Under the pieces are notes generated by a model, which saw nothing but the letters and a program-made list of their open reading frames with translations, was not told the origin of the DNA and searched no databases. Below are positions 36,693 through 48,916 of a stretch of DNA of 64,000 nucleotides, piece by piece; the stretch's first letter is position 1; the number at the start of each line of letters is the position of its first letter. This DNA comes from Cristatella mucedo (lineage: Eukaryota; Bryozoa; Phylactolaemata; Cristatellidae): NCBI GenBank assembly GCA_009760855.2, contig WPIO01000008.1, forward strand, positions 3,369,501 through 3,433,500, read 5' to 3'. A program made the position numbers and the translations under genes.

Positions 36693-37370
36693 CCTGTTCG
36701 ACTTTTATCGGAGCAGGACACACTGCAGCACGATTGCCATACAAATCTTTGTTCCTAGCTGATTGGGGGGGGGGGTAATCGGTATTACTAAACTATTAAG
36801 CCAGGGAATGAATCGACCTCTCAATTAGGTGCAGACTGACAGCAGACTCCTGTAGCTACACCAAGACCTAGCAATCAAATATCAACCTAAAAGGCGAATC
36901 TTGTGGCATTACTCACAGGTGGAGCACATAGCTGTATTGACCATGCGTTCTAGTGATGCTGCACCGCATGCGGATACCATCTGGCTACGAGTGCTGCCTG
37001 ATAACTGCGTGACCTGACTGGGGTTGAAAGCAAGGGGCTGATCGGTGAAAAACCCTAACGCCAACAGCGATCAAACACGGGATTATCGCATGACCCAGGG
37101 ACCACAACAAAAACACTAGGCCACCGGGATGGCCAGCATAGATGCACGAGCTCTAAGCGTGGGGTGGGGAATAGAAGAGAACATGGACCGAGTGCAGCAG
37201 CACTGTATGCCACAAACAGCAACCGTACCCAGGTGTGCTCGTGAACCAGTGCACAGCTTCAACAGTGCTATCTGCAGATCAGCAGCAAAGTATAGAGGGC
37301 ACCACTTCGCCAAGCAGCCAGCAAGGAGCAAGATAGGACACCGTCTTGGTATAAAGCGAGAATCACTTAC
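36693..37370. other. Intron with no recognised feature
   Basis: No coding motif or repeat recognised; a short G-run lies at 36766-36774. Confidence 0.35.
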
Positions 37371-37602
37371 AATGATGAAATATGGACAGGGCTGCACACA
37401 TATCATCCGGATGGTCGCTGGGGACGACCTGCGAGAATTGCTTTACAAGGGCTTCACAGTAAAGGCTGCTCATGCTGTTCGCCTTCGACGGCTGCCACAG
37501 AAAGACCTGGGCTGCCAGCTGCTCAGGTGCCATTGAGCTCTGCAGATAAGACCAACAAGTATCCTCAGTATCATCATCATCATCATCAGCAGGAAGCCAC
37601 GG
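37371..37602 (-). CDS. TTC3: Probable TTC3-like exon, N-terminal region
   Basis: The acceptor CTGGCTGGCAG ends at 37603; the donor GTAAGT starts at 37370. 77 codons plus one base: PWLPADDDDDDTEDTCW, SYLQSSMAPEQLAAQVFLW, then SLYCEALVKQFSQVV and CAALSIFHH. The six-Asp run comes from a GAT repeat. The N-terminal region of TTC3 is poorly conserved, so the assignment rests on clean splice sites and on the phase-1 exit matching the 34801 exon. Confidence 0.62.
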
Positions 37603-37656
37603 CTGCCAGCCAGAGTAAGGGCAAGAGATGAGAAGGCAGACCAAAATAAGACTTAC
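37603..37656 (-). other. Very short (54-bp) in-frame intron or unspliced exon part
   Basis: Between GTAAGT at 37656 and CAG at 37603 lie 54 bases, divisible by three and free of stops. It can be a minimal intron or an optionally retained 18-codon segment (VSLILVCLLISCPYSGWQ). Confidence 0.5.
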
Positions 37657-37784
37657 CAGAAAATGCAGCATCCGCCGGCACGTGGCCTTCCAGTAATCGA
37701 CTCGACACAATTGTTGGTCTGACAAGTAGCCAGAGGGCTCCACTCTTAAATGCACAATACACAATGTTTCTACGGCCAGCGACC
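37657..37784 (-). CDS. TTC3: Probable TTC3-like exon, N-terminal region
   Basis: An acceptor GAGCTGTGCAG ends at 37785, shortly after a long (CT)n tract on this strand; the donor GTAAGT starts at 37656. Two bases then 42 codons: SLAVETLCIVHLRVEPSGYL, SDQQLCRVDYWKATCRR and MLHFL, phase 0 exit. I see no clear family motif. The phase of its upstream partner (one base) does not match the exon at 42976-42648, so another exon should lie between. Confidence 0.52.
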
Positions 37785-37815
37785 CTGCACAGCTCCGCGC
37801 ACGACGGGGTAGCGG

Positions 37816-38011
<196 letters not shown>

Positions 38012-38027
38012 CACGGCATACTATAAC

Positions 38028-38400
38028 AATAATAATACACTTGATAAAGCGCCCACAGAGAACTTAATCTCTTTCTAGGCGCTTTACATTTGCTGCAAAG
38101 GGAAATGCAATTGAATGGTAAGTAAAATCATGCTTGAAAAACAAACAAAATGAATAATATGGTTAGGGGTGACATGCACAGGGTCAGCATGCAAATGTGG
38201 TTAGTGGCAGCATGCACAGTGTCAGCACGCATAAGCACATCAAGGACGAATCACAGGGACCCACTACATTCTGTCCTAAATAGGTGTGTTTTTAAGTTCC
38301 TTTTAAATGTGGTCAGGTCAGGGGATGTTCTGACGCAGGTCGGGAGGGAGTTCCAGGCTTTGGGAGCACACGAACTAAATGCACGGTCTCCAAAGTGTAT
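38028..38400 (-). mobile_element. CR1/L2-group LINE, 3' fragment
   Basis: Trinucleotide tail at 38028-38040, hairpin, 3' UTR and the last codons (KAWNSLPTCVRTSPDLTTF on the minus strand). Confidence 0.9.
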
Positions 38401-38614
38401 TGGGAGTGTTATCAAGTGTATTGTATATGTATATAAAGTGTATTATAAGTATTATCAAGTGTATTATTACGGCATACTAAAGGACTGGCACTGTGGGATA
38501 ACGATGCCAACAAGCCCTCAAAGCACGGACATAAGCAAGATAATCTCACCAACCAGTCGCACACTACTCTCTCATTATGGCATGCGCTTGAGTCACTGCA
38601 CCAGCACTGGTAAT

Positions 38615-38757
38615 TTAGCGGCAGAACAGCCTTAGCGATCATCAACCTGCTTGCAGCGGGCAGTAAAGACTTGCCTACAGCACGACTCGAACCCAGGATC
38701 TGGGTTGCGCAGTTCGAGCACCTCTCCCCCGAGGCTAAGACCCAGGGACTTGCCAGA
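38615..38757 (-). mobile_element. SINE-B-like element
   Basis: Minus strand: CTTAGCCTCGGGGGAGAGG, box B CTGGGTTCGAGTCGTGC, then TTTACTGCCCGCTGCAAGC and CGCTAAGGCTGTTCTGCCGC. Confidence 0.75.
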
Positions 38758-39231
38758 AAATACAGAGGCCGGTGTTGCAATGTCGGACTCGTGAGGGTTG
38801 CTGGACTGAATAGGATGCTCAGTATGACATTACTGTCAGAACAATCTCTGCATCGTGTTCGGTAAGCCATAAACTCGTGGCTCTCTCGTTCACAGCATCC
38901 GAACACTCTGCCAATAGCCGAGCCACGAACAAACAAGATCAATCGAATCTCTCCATCAGCAATGCTGGCACACTTGTCTAACATTCACTCTGGAATGTAC
39001 AGTCATGTCCACAGGCATTTGCACGCCCTGGAACAAGCACATTTCCAGTGTTAGTCATCTCTGCCAAGTCAGTCATGCCGAAAGATGGCACGTGATGGCG
39101 AAGCATGGTCTTTCGTACTATGACTCAGTGAAGCGAGTCCACGGGCATTGAGCTGCTCGTATCTATAAGTACACAGGCTCGTGTAAGTATTTACACGGCC
39201 TGAAATAGAAATACTTGTTGGTGTCAAATAA

Positions 39232-39300
39232 TAATAATAATATTGCACTTGATAAAGCGCCCTCAGAGAACTCAATCTCTCTCTAGGCGCTCCACATTGC
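39232..39300 (-). mobile_element. CR1/L2-group LINE 3' terminal stub
   Basis: Tail (ATA)n at about 39228-39243 followed by the complete terminal hairpin in minus orientation (CTTGATAAAGCGCCCTCAG and on). Confidence 0.85.
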
Positions 39301-39497
39301 GAAGTAGCTACCGGTCGAATAGCAGCACAGGAGAAACAAACTTAGCAATAACATTTATCTCGTTATTTGGCCACCGTCCGGAGAAGCTCTGGGTGCATAG
39401 ACTAGCAGAATCGTCTTTTCAGAATGCACGCACATCACAAGAATATGGCTTTGTACAACGCAAATCAAGGACATTTTATCAATTAAGAGCCTGAAAG

Positions 39498-39716
39498 ATT
39501 GTGCATGCTGCCACTAACCACATTTGCATGCTGACCCTGTGCATGTCACCCCTAACCATATTATTCATCTCGTTTGTTTTCAAGCATGATTTTACTTACC
39601 ATTCAATTGCATTTCACTTTACAGCAAATGTAAAGCGCCTAGAGAGAGATTGAGTTCTCTGAGGGCGCTTTATCAAGTGAATTATTATTATTATTATTAT
39701 CATTATTATTATTCCC
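39498..39716 (+). mobile_element. CR1/L2-group LINE, 3' UTR fragment
   Basis: Starts GTGCATGCTGCCACTAACC and contains the whole 3' UTR, the hairpin and a (TTA)n tail. The same 5' truncation point recurs in the copy at 52126. Confidence 0.9.
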
Positions 39717-41024
39717 AGTAAGCGCTGGCTTCTTTTCAATCCTACAGCCGGTCATCTCGCCAGCAACTGGTTTCACTACATCGTGAAAAAGAAGCAAGGT
39801 AGCATTGCGAATTCGATTAGACATTTTGAGAGCACTTGATAAAAAGCCATTTGCTACAGCCCAAGTGAGCCAAGGCTAAGAGTGCGCTTCAACCTGGCCC
39901 AAGTATGCCAGGAGAGGTTCAACAGCAGACTGCTGCTACCGAAAAACCCCTAAACAAGATGTCAGCCTGACGTTCTGGTGTCAAAGACAGCTGCACTATC
40001 TCTCAATGGAGGGCTGGCTGAACAGAGCTCTAGCAGGCTCTGCAAGCTGCCACTGGGTGGGATGACAATTAGCCATGATACCGCAAGCCGTCACAGCTCG
40101 GCACAGTTACTTCAAACACTACGAGACATCGACGATACACGAGACAGCTCAGAAGCTACTAGCACCCGCACCTGACCGGATGGCAACTACTTCTTACCCA
40201 GCTATGAGTGCTTCATATATTTCCAATAACTTGATTAATATTTTAGTACATACGATACACAGCTTTTGTGCTCGCTGATGCAGGGCATTGCATTAAACAA
40301 CGATTATTGGCCGCATGATAATTCTAACCCTAGGTGAACTGGCTACTTTGGTCGTATCAAGCAAGTGTCAACATAATCTACACTTATGCACCCCCCCAAC
40401 AACGTACCGACAAGGTTGTTAACACGACCCTGAGGCCGATATAATCTAGGAACAGTGCAGGCTTTGGCCTATGACGTTAGTGCAGCAGGAGCACAGTTAG
40501 TTATGCACTTAGTTATGCAGAGAGTACATCTGTTGGGCCCCATCGTGGAAAACAAATGAAGAGAGAAGATTTTAGACAATCTCTCTCTTCATTTTTAATT
40601 GTTACATAACCTGATCTAGGCAAGAGTTGTTTCATGCTTCCAAGTGCAAATTTCCTAAACCACAAGATCAATTTACCGAATGGGCCTTCCTGGATTGCAT
40701 AGCAAGTCGGTTGTAATAAGGAAGACACATAGTTCGCCGGCTACTTCTTGTTCACGGTGCTACTTGTTTGCACTACCAGCGATTTTGGTGTATTTTCCCT
40801 TTCAGTTTCCGTAGAGACAACGGCTGTCCAGAATGGCTTGCCACAGCTGCTCTCAAAGCTGATTTGCTGAAGTGCTGGCAGCTGCTTCTGTTTCTGTACC
40901 AATTGGCTCAGCACGGCAGTCAACACTTTTTTTCGTTGGCGTGTGAGATAATGCAATCTCTTCGGTGGCAAAAAGAGGATACATGGATACACAGCCGGCA
41001 GGTGCAGAGACTGACAAAATTAAT
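39717..41024. other. Stretch with one doubtful minus-strand exon
   Basis: A minus-strand frame at about 41014-40741 follows an acceptor TTAATTTTGTCAG and encodes a basic peptide (LTRQRKKVLTAVLSQLVQ, then KQKQLPALQQISFESSC). It could be the exon missing from the TTC3-like gene between 42.6 and 37.8 kb, but I found no donor of the required phase. Nothing else was recognised. Confidence 0.25.
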
Positions 41025-41100
41025 AAAAATAACAATTACAAGACATTTGTATAGCGCCCAAAGAGATCTGAATTTCTTTCTGGGCACTTGACACTATTGC
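41025..41100 (-). mobile_element. CR1/L2-type LINE 3' stub, diverged
   Basis: ACATTTGTATAGCGCCCAAA and CTTTCTGGGCACTTGACAC, read on the plus strand, match the complement of the LINE terminal hairpin with changes. Confidence 0.65.
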
Positions 41101-41447
41101 ATACTGCCTAGGTGCCGGAATCGAAACAGCAGCGGTCGTCGGCAGAGGCTGCTGCTGCTGTGGAACAAGAAATGGGAAATAGAAATGTGGAACAAGAAAT
41201 GAAATAAATTCCAAGTGAGCAAAAAATCTGCAGTTCTTGCACTTGCCCCTGCCCCCTCAGCTATTCGTGCTAGCAACGCGCACGAACGTACGAGAGGACA
41301 GGTGCGGTCACGTTAGGCCGGGTCGATGCTGTGTTCCTAGCAAGCAATCGCACAGCAGCTGCAACAGCTCAGCAGAAGCAGCCAGCGGCAAGCACTTAAG
41401 CCCGGTATTACATGGTCAGTCATGCTACTCTCCTGCATCGGTCTTGC

Positions 41448-41850
41448 TTCAGTCTTTGCTGCATACGTCATCAAGAATGGGGGGTCCAAAACTTTTGAAA
41501 GACTGAAAGACTACTCAGAAACTGACCATGGCTCTGTCTACTAGTGCGCTAAAAAGAGGTAAGACTGAATAAACGACCAAGCATAGGTGCCGTTAAGGGC
41601 AGGCCTTCCTCATCACATTGAAAGGATGGCAGACGACATGAAGGTCGGAATCGTCGATGAGTTCCATGCGAGTCCCTGTTGATGGGACACTACGAGCTCT
41701 TCAAATAGGAATCAGATCATGAGGGTGGGGCCGAAAAAGGCAATCGTTGAAGGTTTAAATTTAGTGGAAGGTGCATGACAGAGGGCCATTTCCTACCTCC
41801 CTAACAAATGCAATTTTACCAAGACCACACTGGGGGCAGAGCAAGTAGGA
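41448..41850 (+). repeat. Dispersed repeat X, copy 1 (LINE-free)
   Basis: Shares several blocks with 51861-52440, including GGGGGGTCCAAAAC, GGTGCCGT, a GTCCCT...GGACAC block and CAGAGGGCC. It starts with a hairpin whose arms are TTCAGTCTTT (41448-41457) and AAAGACTGAA (41498-41507). No coding capacity is seen and the family is unknown to me. Confidence 0.7.
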
Positions 41851-42284
41851 CGCACAACTTACTGACTGCAAACTTCGGCTAAAGCCGGACAAAAGCAAGA
41901 AGGGCTAAGAAACAAGGCTTTAGGCCCACAGCCGTAAGTTACAGCTTGACATAAGCTATGAATGAAAACTATGTGGCCTCCAGATGTCTACATGACATAG
42001 TGCACAAGCAATACAGAGGGCACATAATGGGTCAGCAGAAGTCACAAAACTGGGCAGCTGAGTCAGAAACAGACCCCTTCAACTCAATGAAGATCAACCA
42101 GCACACCAAAAGGCATATATTATTTCGTTATCCCACCCTTCACCACGCTAGCAGCTCCATTCCTATAGCCTAGGTAAAGCCAGCTGCAACCAATCGTGCA
42201 CAAAGTAGAAGCAAAATAGCAAGTATCTACCGATTGACTTTGAAAACAATTGTTGAACAGTATCATTAAAAAGGAGTTGTCGAT

Positions 42285-42455
42285 TTAACTGCCTCACTTA
42301 TACAGCAGCAGATGAGCCTTTGCTGCTACCATCCCGCCAGCAGGAGGGGGAGGGGAGGGAGAGCAATCCCGTATTGCCCACTGAAGGACTCAAACCCATA
42401 GCCTGAGCCGTTAAGGGGAAGCACTGCTCATTGCTGGGCTAAGATCAAAGCAGGC
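42285..42455 (-). mobile_element. SINE-B-like element, diverged
   Basis: Minus strand: CTTAACGGCTCAGGCTATGG, box B region GGGTTTGAGTCCTTCAGTGG, GGCAATACGGG, a G/A-rich insertion, then GCAAAGGCTCATCTGCTGCT and GTGAGGCAGTTAAATCG. Confidence 0.72.
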
Positions 42456-42647
42456 CACGCCAGCCTGCACCGAGCACGCGGTTCCGTGGCCTATCCAGCA
42501 CCGATCGAGAGCACAAAACAGCCAATCTTCAGGTAAAGAAGAAGCATATAAAGAGGAACAGCGTACAAATCGAAATGAGCAGCACCTGATATCAAGCGTT
42601 CGCGCGGTACGTACAGCGAGGAGCGCCGAGCCAGGTGGCGCACATAC

Positions 42648-42976
42648 CTGGTGGCCACTACCTCTGCTGCGATGCTGCCCGCTTTTAGCATCCTGAGCAG
42701 CACCTTTGAGCTCGGCTCAGGCGACCTGGGCATGCTGCGGCCAAAGAGCAGCGGTGCCAGCGTGTACAGCTCGAACGCTCGCTCCTGGCTGTTGCGCACG
42801 TGCATCGGCGTGTTGATCCACTGCTGCACGGCCACAACTGGAATGGACAGAGCTGGTGGTGTGTCACTCACTCGAACGTGCCGTGCCGAAAACTCCCGCC
42901 AGCCAAGCAAGGAGCAGCAGTGGCTGGCCACGACAGCAGCAGCAGGACGTGACGTCATGATTGTAGCCACGGCCAT
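42648..42976 (-). CDS. TTC3: Possible first coding exon of the TTC3-like gene
   Basis: The ATG at 42976 has an in-frame TGA 15 bases upstream; the frame stays open for 109 codons plus two bases to a donor GTATGT starting at 42647. The peptide reads MAVATIMTSRPAAAVVASHC, SLLGWREFSARHVRVSD, then QQWINTPMHVRNSQERAF, ELYTLAPLLFGRSMPRSP and KVLLRMLKAGSIAAEVVATR. The WxxxP...LLF pattern may match the TTC3 N-terminal segment with IWCSKPISVLQ and FWPLLFQ. Codon use is GC-rich and the exon is bounded by non-coding DNA. It could belong to another gene. Confidence 0.52.
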
Positions 42977-43481
42977 ATGTCGGAGCCATCACTAAACAAC
43001 ACTTGCTTGTGCCGGCGGCTGAGCCCGCTCATCCACAGCCTTTCAGCTGGAGTACAAACGCAGTACCGTGCACAGAAAATGCATCACCGCTAACTTGCCA
43101 CGGACCACTATGGTGTTTTGGACAGAGCTTACATTTTACAGAAAAGGTTGGATACTGGTGTAGGGCCGAACATCCACCTCAGCCGCCTGTCGATACACTC
43201 TCATAATGCTCTATTGGGATTCAGATCAGACGACCGGTTGGGCCACTGCATTACCACCACACCAGATTCGTCAAAAAAGTGCTTTACTGACTAAGCAATC
43301 TGCTTAGGGTCGTCATCTTGCTGCCAAATATACCGACCCCCAAGCAGAGCACTTCAAAATCCAACTTGCATGACCATCTGAAAGTACATGTGTTGGTACA
43401 TAATACCTTGGATTTGATGCAGAGCTCCAACATCCTTGGCAGCAAATGAGCCTCAAACCACGATGGATCTGCTGCCAAATT

Positions 43482-43622
43482 TGGTTTGGCACAGTGGTTA
43501 AGGTGCTCGCCCCGACCAAGATCTAGCCCAGGTCGTGGGCTCGAGCCCCGTGGCATACGCGAAGCACACGAGTAGGATTTAAGTTCTCTTACCGCACCAA
43601 ACAAAAGAATTATTAAATTTCA
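43482..43622 (+). mobile_element. SINE-A (tRNA-derived)
   Basis: Head TTGGCACAGTGGTTAAGGTG, then GCCCCGACCAAGATC, box B GGGCTCGAGCCCC, then GGCATACGCGAAGCACACG and a LINE-like end ACCAAACAAAAGAATTATTA. Confidence 0.87.
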
Positions 43623-44054
43623 TTGTAGGTAAAAGGCAGTCTCGCCTAGGTGCACTATCTTCCTATTGGCTAATCCTTATGTGGAGCTTTCTGCTACTAA
43701 ACACCGCTAGCTAACTTTTATCAGTCTATACAACAAAACTTTATAGTCATCTTTGGACCCGAGGACATGGTCGTGGACCTACTGTAAGGCGCCTGCTTGA
43801 AGGTGACTGGTGAGCCGAGGCGGTTGTTAGCAACACCTTGGAAGTAGCCATCCTTACCAAGCCTCCCACTTACCCTATTTTACCAAGTTACAGTAACTGC
43901 ATTTTTAGATCGCACAATGTCTCGACACGTGGCAGTTCCATCCCGAGGTGCTACCACCTTATGGATTATCTTAAGGAATCGGTATTCCTTTATATCAGTC
44001 CGACACAGCCGACCAGATCTTTTTCCCGGCCCTTTAAAACAGGCCCAGTATATC
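43623..44054. other. No recognised feature
   Basis: The ORF at 43.84-44.18 kb runs into LINE remains and has no motif of its own. Confidence 0.35.
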
Positions 44055-45005
44055 TGGTGATACACTCAGTTGTACCTTTGTTCATCCCTCCCAGCCCTCG
44101 AGCAGGTAAACATTTCTACACACCCTTGCTGCATACATTGATGACATCTGCACAAGGACGGCAGCAACCTTTCTTAACTTGAATGACGAAAAAACCTTAC
44201 TAGTCGTCATGGGCAAACCAAGTGTGATATCGGCTCTGCCAGCATATCTCCTGTTGAATCCACACGTAATCTAGATGTCATGTTCTAAAGTGAGCTTTCA
44301 TTAAACGACCACATCAGCACCACAGTCACGTCTGCCTACTTTCAGCTACATACCATTGCTAAAACTTGGACTTGTTTAGACATGGATACCACATATAAAT
44401 TGGTCCACGTGTTTGTGACATTCCAATCTCGACTTCTGTAACTCACTGCTTGCTGGTCGACCGACCTGTGCAATCAGGCGTTTAAACTAGGTGCAAAACT
44501 CAGCAGCTAGGCTTGTCTGTCGTGAGAGTTGCAGTTGCCACTTCACACCACTTCTCGCCGACCTGCATTGGCTCCCAATCAAGCAGCGAATAGGCTTCAA
44601 GGTTCTGTAACTCACTTATAGGTCCCTCCATTCTCTGGCTCTAGCCTACCTATCAGAACTACCCCACCCCACCAGGGGAAGAGTGGCACAACATGCTGTT
44701 CTGAGTCAAATAGTTGAGCCATACCTCCAGATGCTCCCAAAGCCTGGAGCTCACTACCGACACATGTCACAACGTCCCCTGACATGACGACATTTAAAAA
44801 GAAGCTTAAAACACTCTTTAATTACAGCATTTGGTGGGTCTTGGTGATTCGTCCTTCGTGTACGTGCACCTGCCTACACTATGCCTGTTGCTTGCGGATG
44901 TTGCCACCAAATATTTGGTAATTCCTTATACGCAGCATCTGTACAGTGCCTAGAGAGATTCAGTTCTGTGAGGACACTACACTAATGTATTATTATTATT
45001 ATTAC
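44055..45005 (+). mobile_element. CR1/L2-group LINE, 3' half, degenerate
   Basis: Begins at the residues after YADD (ACTCAGTTGTACCTTTG) and continues through decayed RT C-terminal sequence to a 3' end with GTGCCTAGAGAGATTCAG and an (ATT)n tail. No long frame is left. Confidence 0.87.
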
Positions 45006-45694
45006 ACTAGACTCGTGGCTACATGAAAGATCTCAACATGCTTGTAAAATGCCCCTGACAAGGCAAGGCAACTCACAGCCAATGAAACGTCAAGGTCACA
45101 CACTCTCTCTCCTCAGCATGACAAGAAGAGTGCAGGAGTGCGCTCGACAGCCAAACACAAACGAGCTGCCGAGGACTTGGGCTGCAGGCAGACATATGGG
45201 CAGTCACGTGGTGCTTCACAAAAAAGGAAGCCAAAAGCCAAAAATTCCTTAAATGCACAGCAAAGCATGCTGCTAACAAGCTAATAAAGGATACCGACGC
45301 ATAACGAAAACACTAAACGACAGCCACGAAAAATGTGAGCCGACGAAATTCCACATATTAGATGAAGGTCGACGACCTCCGGAAAGCTGCTCTGGAGTGA
45401 GGCTTTGTGCTGAATGACACTATGTACTATAAGGCTGCTTCAGCAGCCAGATCTACCGATTTTATGTGAATAATATGACAGTATTGCATCTCGCAGAACA
45501 TACACACCACTACAAACGCACGAACAAGGTAATTGCTGGTTAATTTAATCTGTAAAAAAATACGACCATACTATCTGACCGAACAGAGCATTTCTTGCAT
45601 TTCCTTAGAGAGAGCCGCAGCGTTCCACTTTCAAACGGCAGGAAATTAAAACCAGCTAAAAAAAACAGCCAAGCATACTCCCGGCATTTTGCTG

Positions 45695-45775
45695 GCGAAT
45701 ATGCGAGGTGCCCAGAAAGAGAATTCTCTGAGAACACTATACAAGAGCTGTCTTATTAGTATTAGTATTATTTTA
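45695..45775 (+). mobile_element. CR1/L2-type LINE 3' stub
   Basis: GAGGTGCCCAGAAAGAGAAT, then CACTATACAAGAG and an ATT/AGT tail. Confidence 0.65.
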
Positions 45776-46469
45776 GTCACTAGAAACTATCTCTTTGCAA
45801 TGCAAGCCAACCAGCCTCGATCGTGGGCGTGCTAAGGCATTGTCCAACGGTACTAGATCTGGGAGATAAAAGTGGTGTATCAAGAGGGGTTTAAGGATGA
45901 AGCAACCAATATAACATCTTAAGCTCGTGCTTAATTTATGAGCACTACCAGCTAGTTCTTAATGCCTAATATTGGGCAGGCAACATGAATGTACTAATGA
46001 ACATCAGGCTATGATTTCACAGCAGATGGGTGTGGCAGACCAATCCCATTCCTGGAGCACTATAAGCTAACAATGATGGCTTGTTCAGCACCTCCCTAAG
46101 CATAGGGAGCAGGCCTGTGACAACAACTATCTATTCCCCTAATCGACCTGTCAGTGCCTTGCCACTCCCACACACCACCGGCATCCCAAAGCTTTACTTC
46201 CTCCTTCAATGTTCTAGCCCATCAAAACAAGCATACATACCTACTAATACTTCAAAGAGCCTTAACAACACAATTAATCTACACACATACATCGTTAATA
46301 GCTAATAGCTACGGCAATCCATCAAGCCGAGATACAGATGCATAGGCATTAATCTAATTCACGGGAGGCTTAAAGCATGCAGCAGCTAATGAGTTGCCCT
46401 ACTATGACAGTCAAGCCAGCCAAGCATAAACTGCTTCTGCAGTCTATCACAAGAAATGGTCATGATAAA

Positions 46470-46690
46470 AATACTGTTAACATGCTTGATAAAGCACCCT
46501 CGAAGATCTCAAACTCTTTATAGGTGCTTGACATTTGCTGCAAAGGAAACATGATCGAATGGTTAGTAATAACAAGCTCAATAAACAACAAGAATGACAT
46601 GGTTAGGGATGGCAGGCACAGGGTCAGCATGCAAGCAGGTTATTGGCAGCATGCAGTGTCAGCACACATGAGCACAATCATACCAGGCAG
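46470..46690 (-). mobile_element. CR1/L2-group LINE, 3' UTR fragment
   Basis: On the plus strand CATGCTTGATAAAGCACCCT, GCATTTGCTGCAAAGG-like sequence and ATGCACAGGGTCAGC-like sequence match the complement of the LINE 3' UTR. Confidence 0.8.
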
Positions 46691-46974
46691 GGTATTAGCC
46701 ACTAGGTAATACCCCCCATAACTCTCGGGTACATCAAGGACTAGGGTTAAAAGCCACTGTTACCCAACGGCAACCATAATGAGAAAACGTGTCTTCTATT
46801 TAAGACTCCAAAAAACCAACGCCATAAGAAGCACCATACACATTTGGCATTTTTTCCTAAGAGCGACTCGACCATTTCACCAGGCAAAATGTTTGTGAGA
46901 AGGCACCAGGTCGCAGTAGGAACCAAAGCTGCAATTCAATGCATCCTGCACAAGGATATGCCACCAACCATCTG

Positions 46975-47075
46975 CATAATAATTATAACAATAATGATAA
47001 CAATACAAATAATAGGTTGCAGTATAGCACCCTAAGAAAACTGAATCGCGGCAGAGGTGCCTTACCACACACTGT
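46975..47075 (-). mobile_element. CR1/L2-type LINE 3' stub, diverged
   Basis: An A/T trinucleotide tail (46976-47015) followed by TATAGCACCCTAAGAAAACT, the complement of a decayed hairpin. Confidence 0.6.
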
Positions 47076-47419
47076 AAGAGAAGCAACTGCCAAGAGTTAT
47101 TAATGAAATGCACGATAGTGTGCAAAAAAGTACACAAGTATCATACTTGGACTGGCATGCAGCAGGCACATAAGACGACTCTCAGGGCTACCGAGTAGCT
47201 GGACCGATGCTTCGTAATATTCACAGAACTCTGCAGGTAGGCAAGCAAAGCATACAACAACTATAAAGCGACGTTCACCAAGAATAAGGGAAAGCTGAGC
47301 CAAATTGATGCCACTTCAGCAGACACTTACACGATGCAAACCAAACACAGGTGGCAAAGAGTGGCAGGATGATGGCAGGATCTGAGGACTTTCATTGCAT
47401 ATAAACTCAAGGCCCAATC

Positions 47420-48735
47420 ACCACCGGATTTCAATTTTTGAGCGAGGTACTGGGTGACGACTGGAAGCCGACGAGCAAGTGGTGCAACAGATCAGCGTTA
47501 GAGAAACAAGGGGGTCGGATAGGTCAAGGCTGGTGCAGGCGAGTGAAACAACCAATGAGATGGAGAGAGGATCTTGAAGTCGATTTAATGCTTTACAGGG
47601 AGCCGATAAAGCTCAGACAGAGGTGGTGCAATGTCGGCATGCATATGCCACAGACGACCGAGCAGGCCAGATGCCGAGCTTTGCACTAGTTGAAGACGAT
47701 TAAGGGCACAGGCTAGGAGTCCTAAATAAAAAGCATTTTGCAGTAATCTAGATGCAGGGTTCACAAGAGCAGGAACTACTGTGGCTGCTGTACACTTGGC
47801 TCAGTAGGCCCTGATTCTGACACTATTCCTTGGCTGAACTATAGCCGACTTTCTTGTGAAGGCAATGTGCTCATCCAAGGACAGCTCATTCTGGAACACC
47901 AAGCCCAGAAACAGGCTGGGGACACTGGAATTATGCTCGATGACCCAATCTTGAGGGCCAGGTCTTACAACATAAGGTAACACTAGGCTTGCCCACAACT
48001 ATAAGGTTGGTCTTAACGGCAAGCTTCGGCAGTTAGTGGCCATCCACGTATGAACGTCATTGATACAGGTAGCGAGAGAATCAAGAGTCAGGTGCAAAGC
48101 AAGGCTGAGAACGCTCGAGAACGACAAGTGTAGCTAACTGTCATCCGGATTGCAAATGAAAGCCAGCATTGTGTTGGGCGATCACATCAGTGGCCAGAGG
48201 GAGAGTACAAACAAGAAAAAAAGGAGACACAAGACCAACCCTGAGGCAACCCCCCCCCCCAGCACTTTGAAGGGCTCCCTGGATGAACCGACAGCCATGT
48301 ACATTTACATTCTGACACAGCTGAGCAAGGTGGGACCTAACCCGGTAAGCATGCTCCCAGTGGCCTGTCGAAAGGAACTGCAGAATGATCTGGTGGTCAA
48401 TTATGTCAGATGCTGAGAAGCAACCTAGGAGAACTGGCAGATACAGCCGCTACCCTGATCAGAACTGTATAAGTGGTCATTGCAAACCCAAAGCAGAGCA
48501 GTTTCTATGCAATGGTAAGCTGTAATCCCGACTGGAACTTGCTAACAGTATTTGATGAACTGGTGTAATTGATCAGCTGCTGGGCCACTGCTCATTTCAA
48601 TTTTTGTGGATAAGAATGATAGAAGAGACACTAGACGAAAGTTATTTAGTTTTAGGTTTACATGATCTATGGTTGGCTTTTTAATAAGTGGCCAGACAAC
48701 AGCGGTTTTCTTATGCCAGCCCAGCTCCCAAAGTG
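47420..48735 (-). mobile_element. CR1/L2-group LINE, degenerate internal part
   Basis: On the minus strand, recognisable pieces in order are KKTAVVWPLIKKPTIDHVN, NFRLVSLLSFLSTK, a decayed region over the YADD site (48120-48160) and FQNELSLDEHIAFTRKSA. Many stops. It is bounded on the right by an intact SINE-B at 48743. Confidence 0.82.
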
Positions 48736-48742
48736 TGGCATT

Positions 48743-48916
48743 GCCGTGATGGCACACTAGGTAAGGCGGTTGCTTTCACGACCTCGGTCCCGAGGTCGTG
48801 GATTCGATTCCTGCGGTGGGCGATTCTTTATCGCCACTGCAAGTGGTGCTGATAGCCTTAAAGGCTCTTCTGTCGCTATACAAAAAGAGGCTGTTTAATC
48901 AGCTAGGATTTTTTTT
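48743..48916 (+). mobile_element. SINE-B (tRNA-derived), well preserved
   Basis: Nearly identical to 26263-26436: GCCGTGATGGCACACTAGG, the CACGACCTCGG/CCGAGGTCGTG inverted repeat, box B GTGGATTCGATTCCTG and the final GCTAGGATTTTTTTT. Confidence 0.92.
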
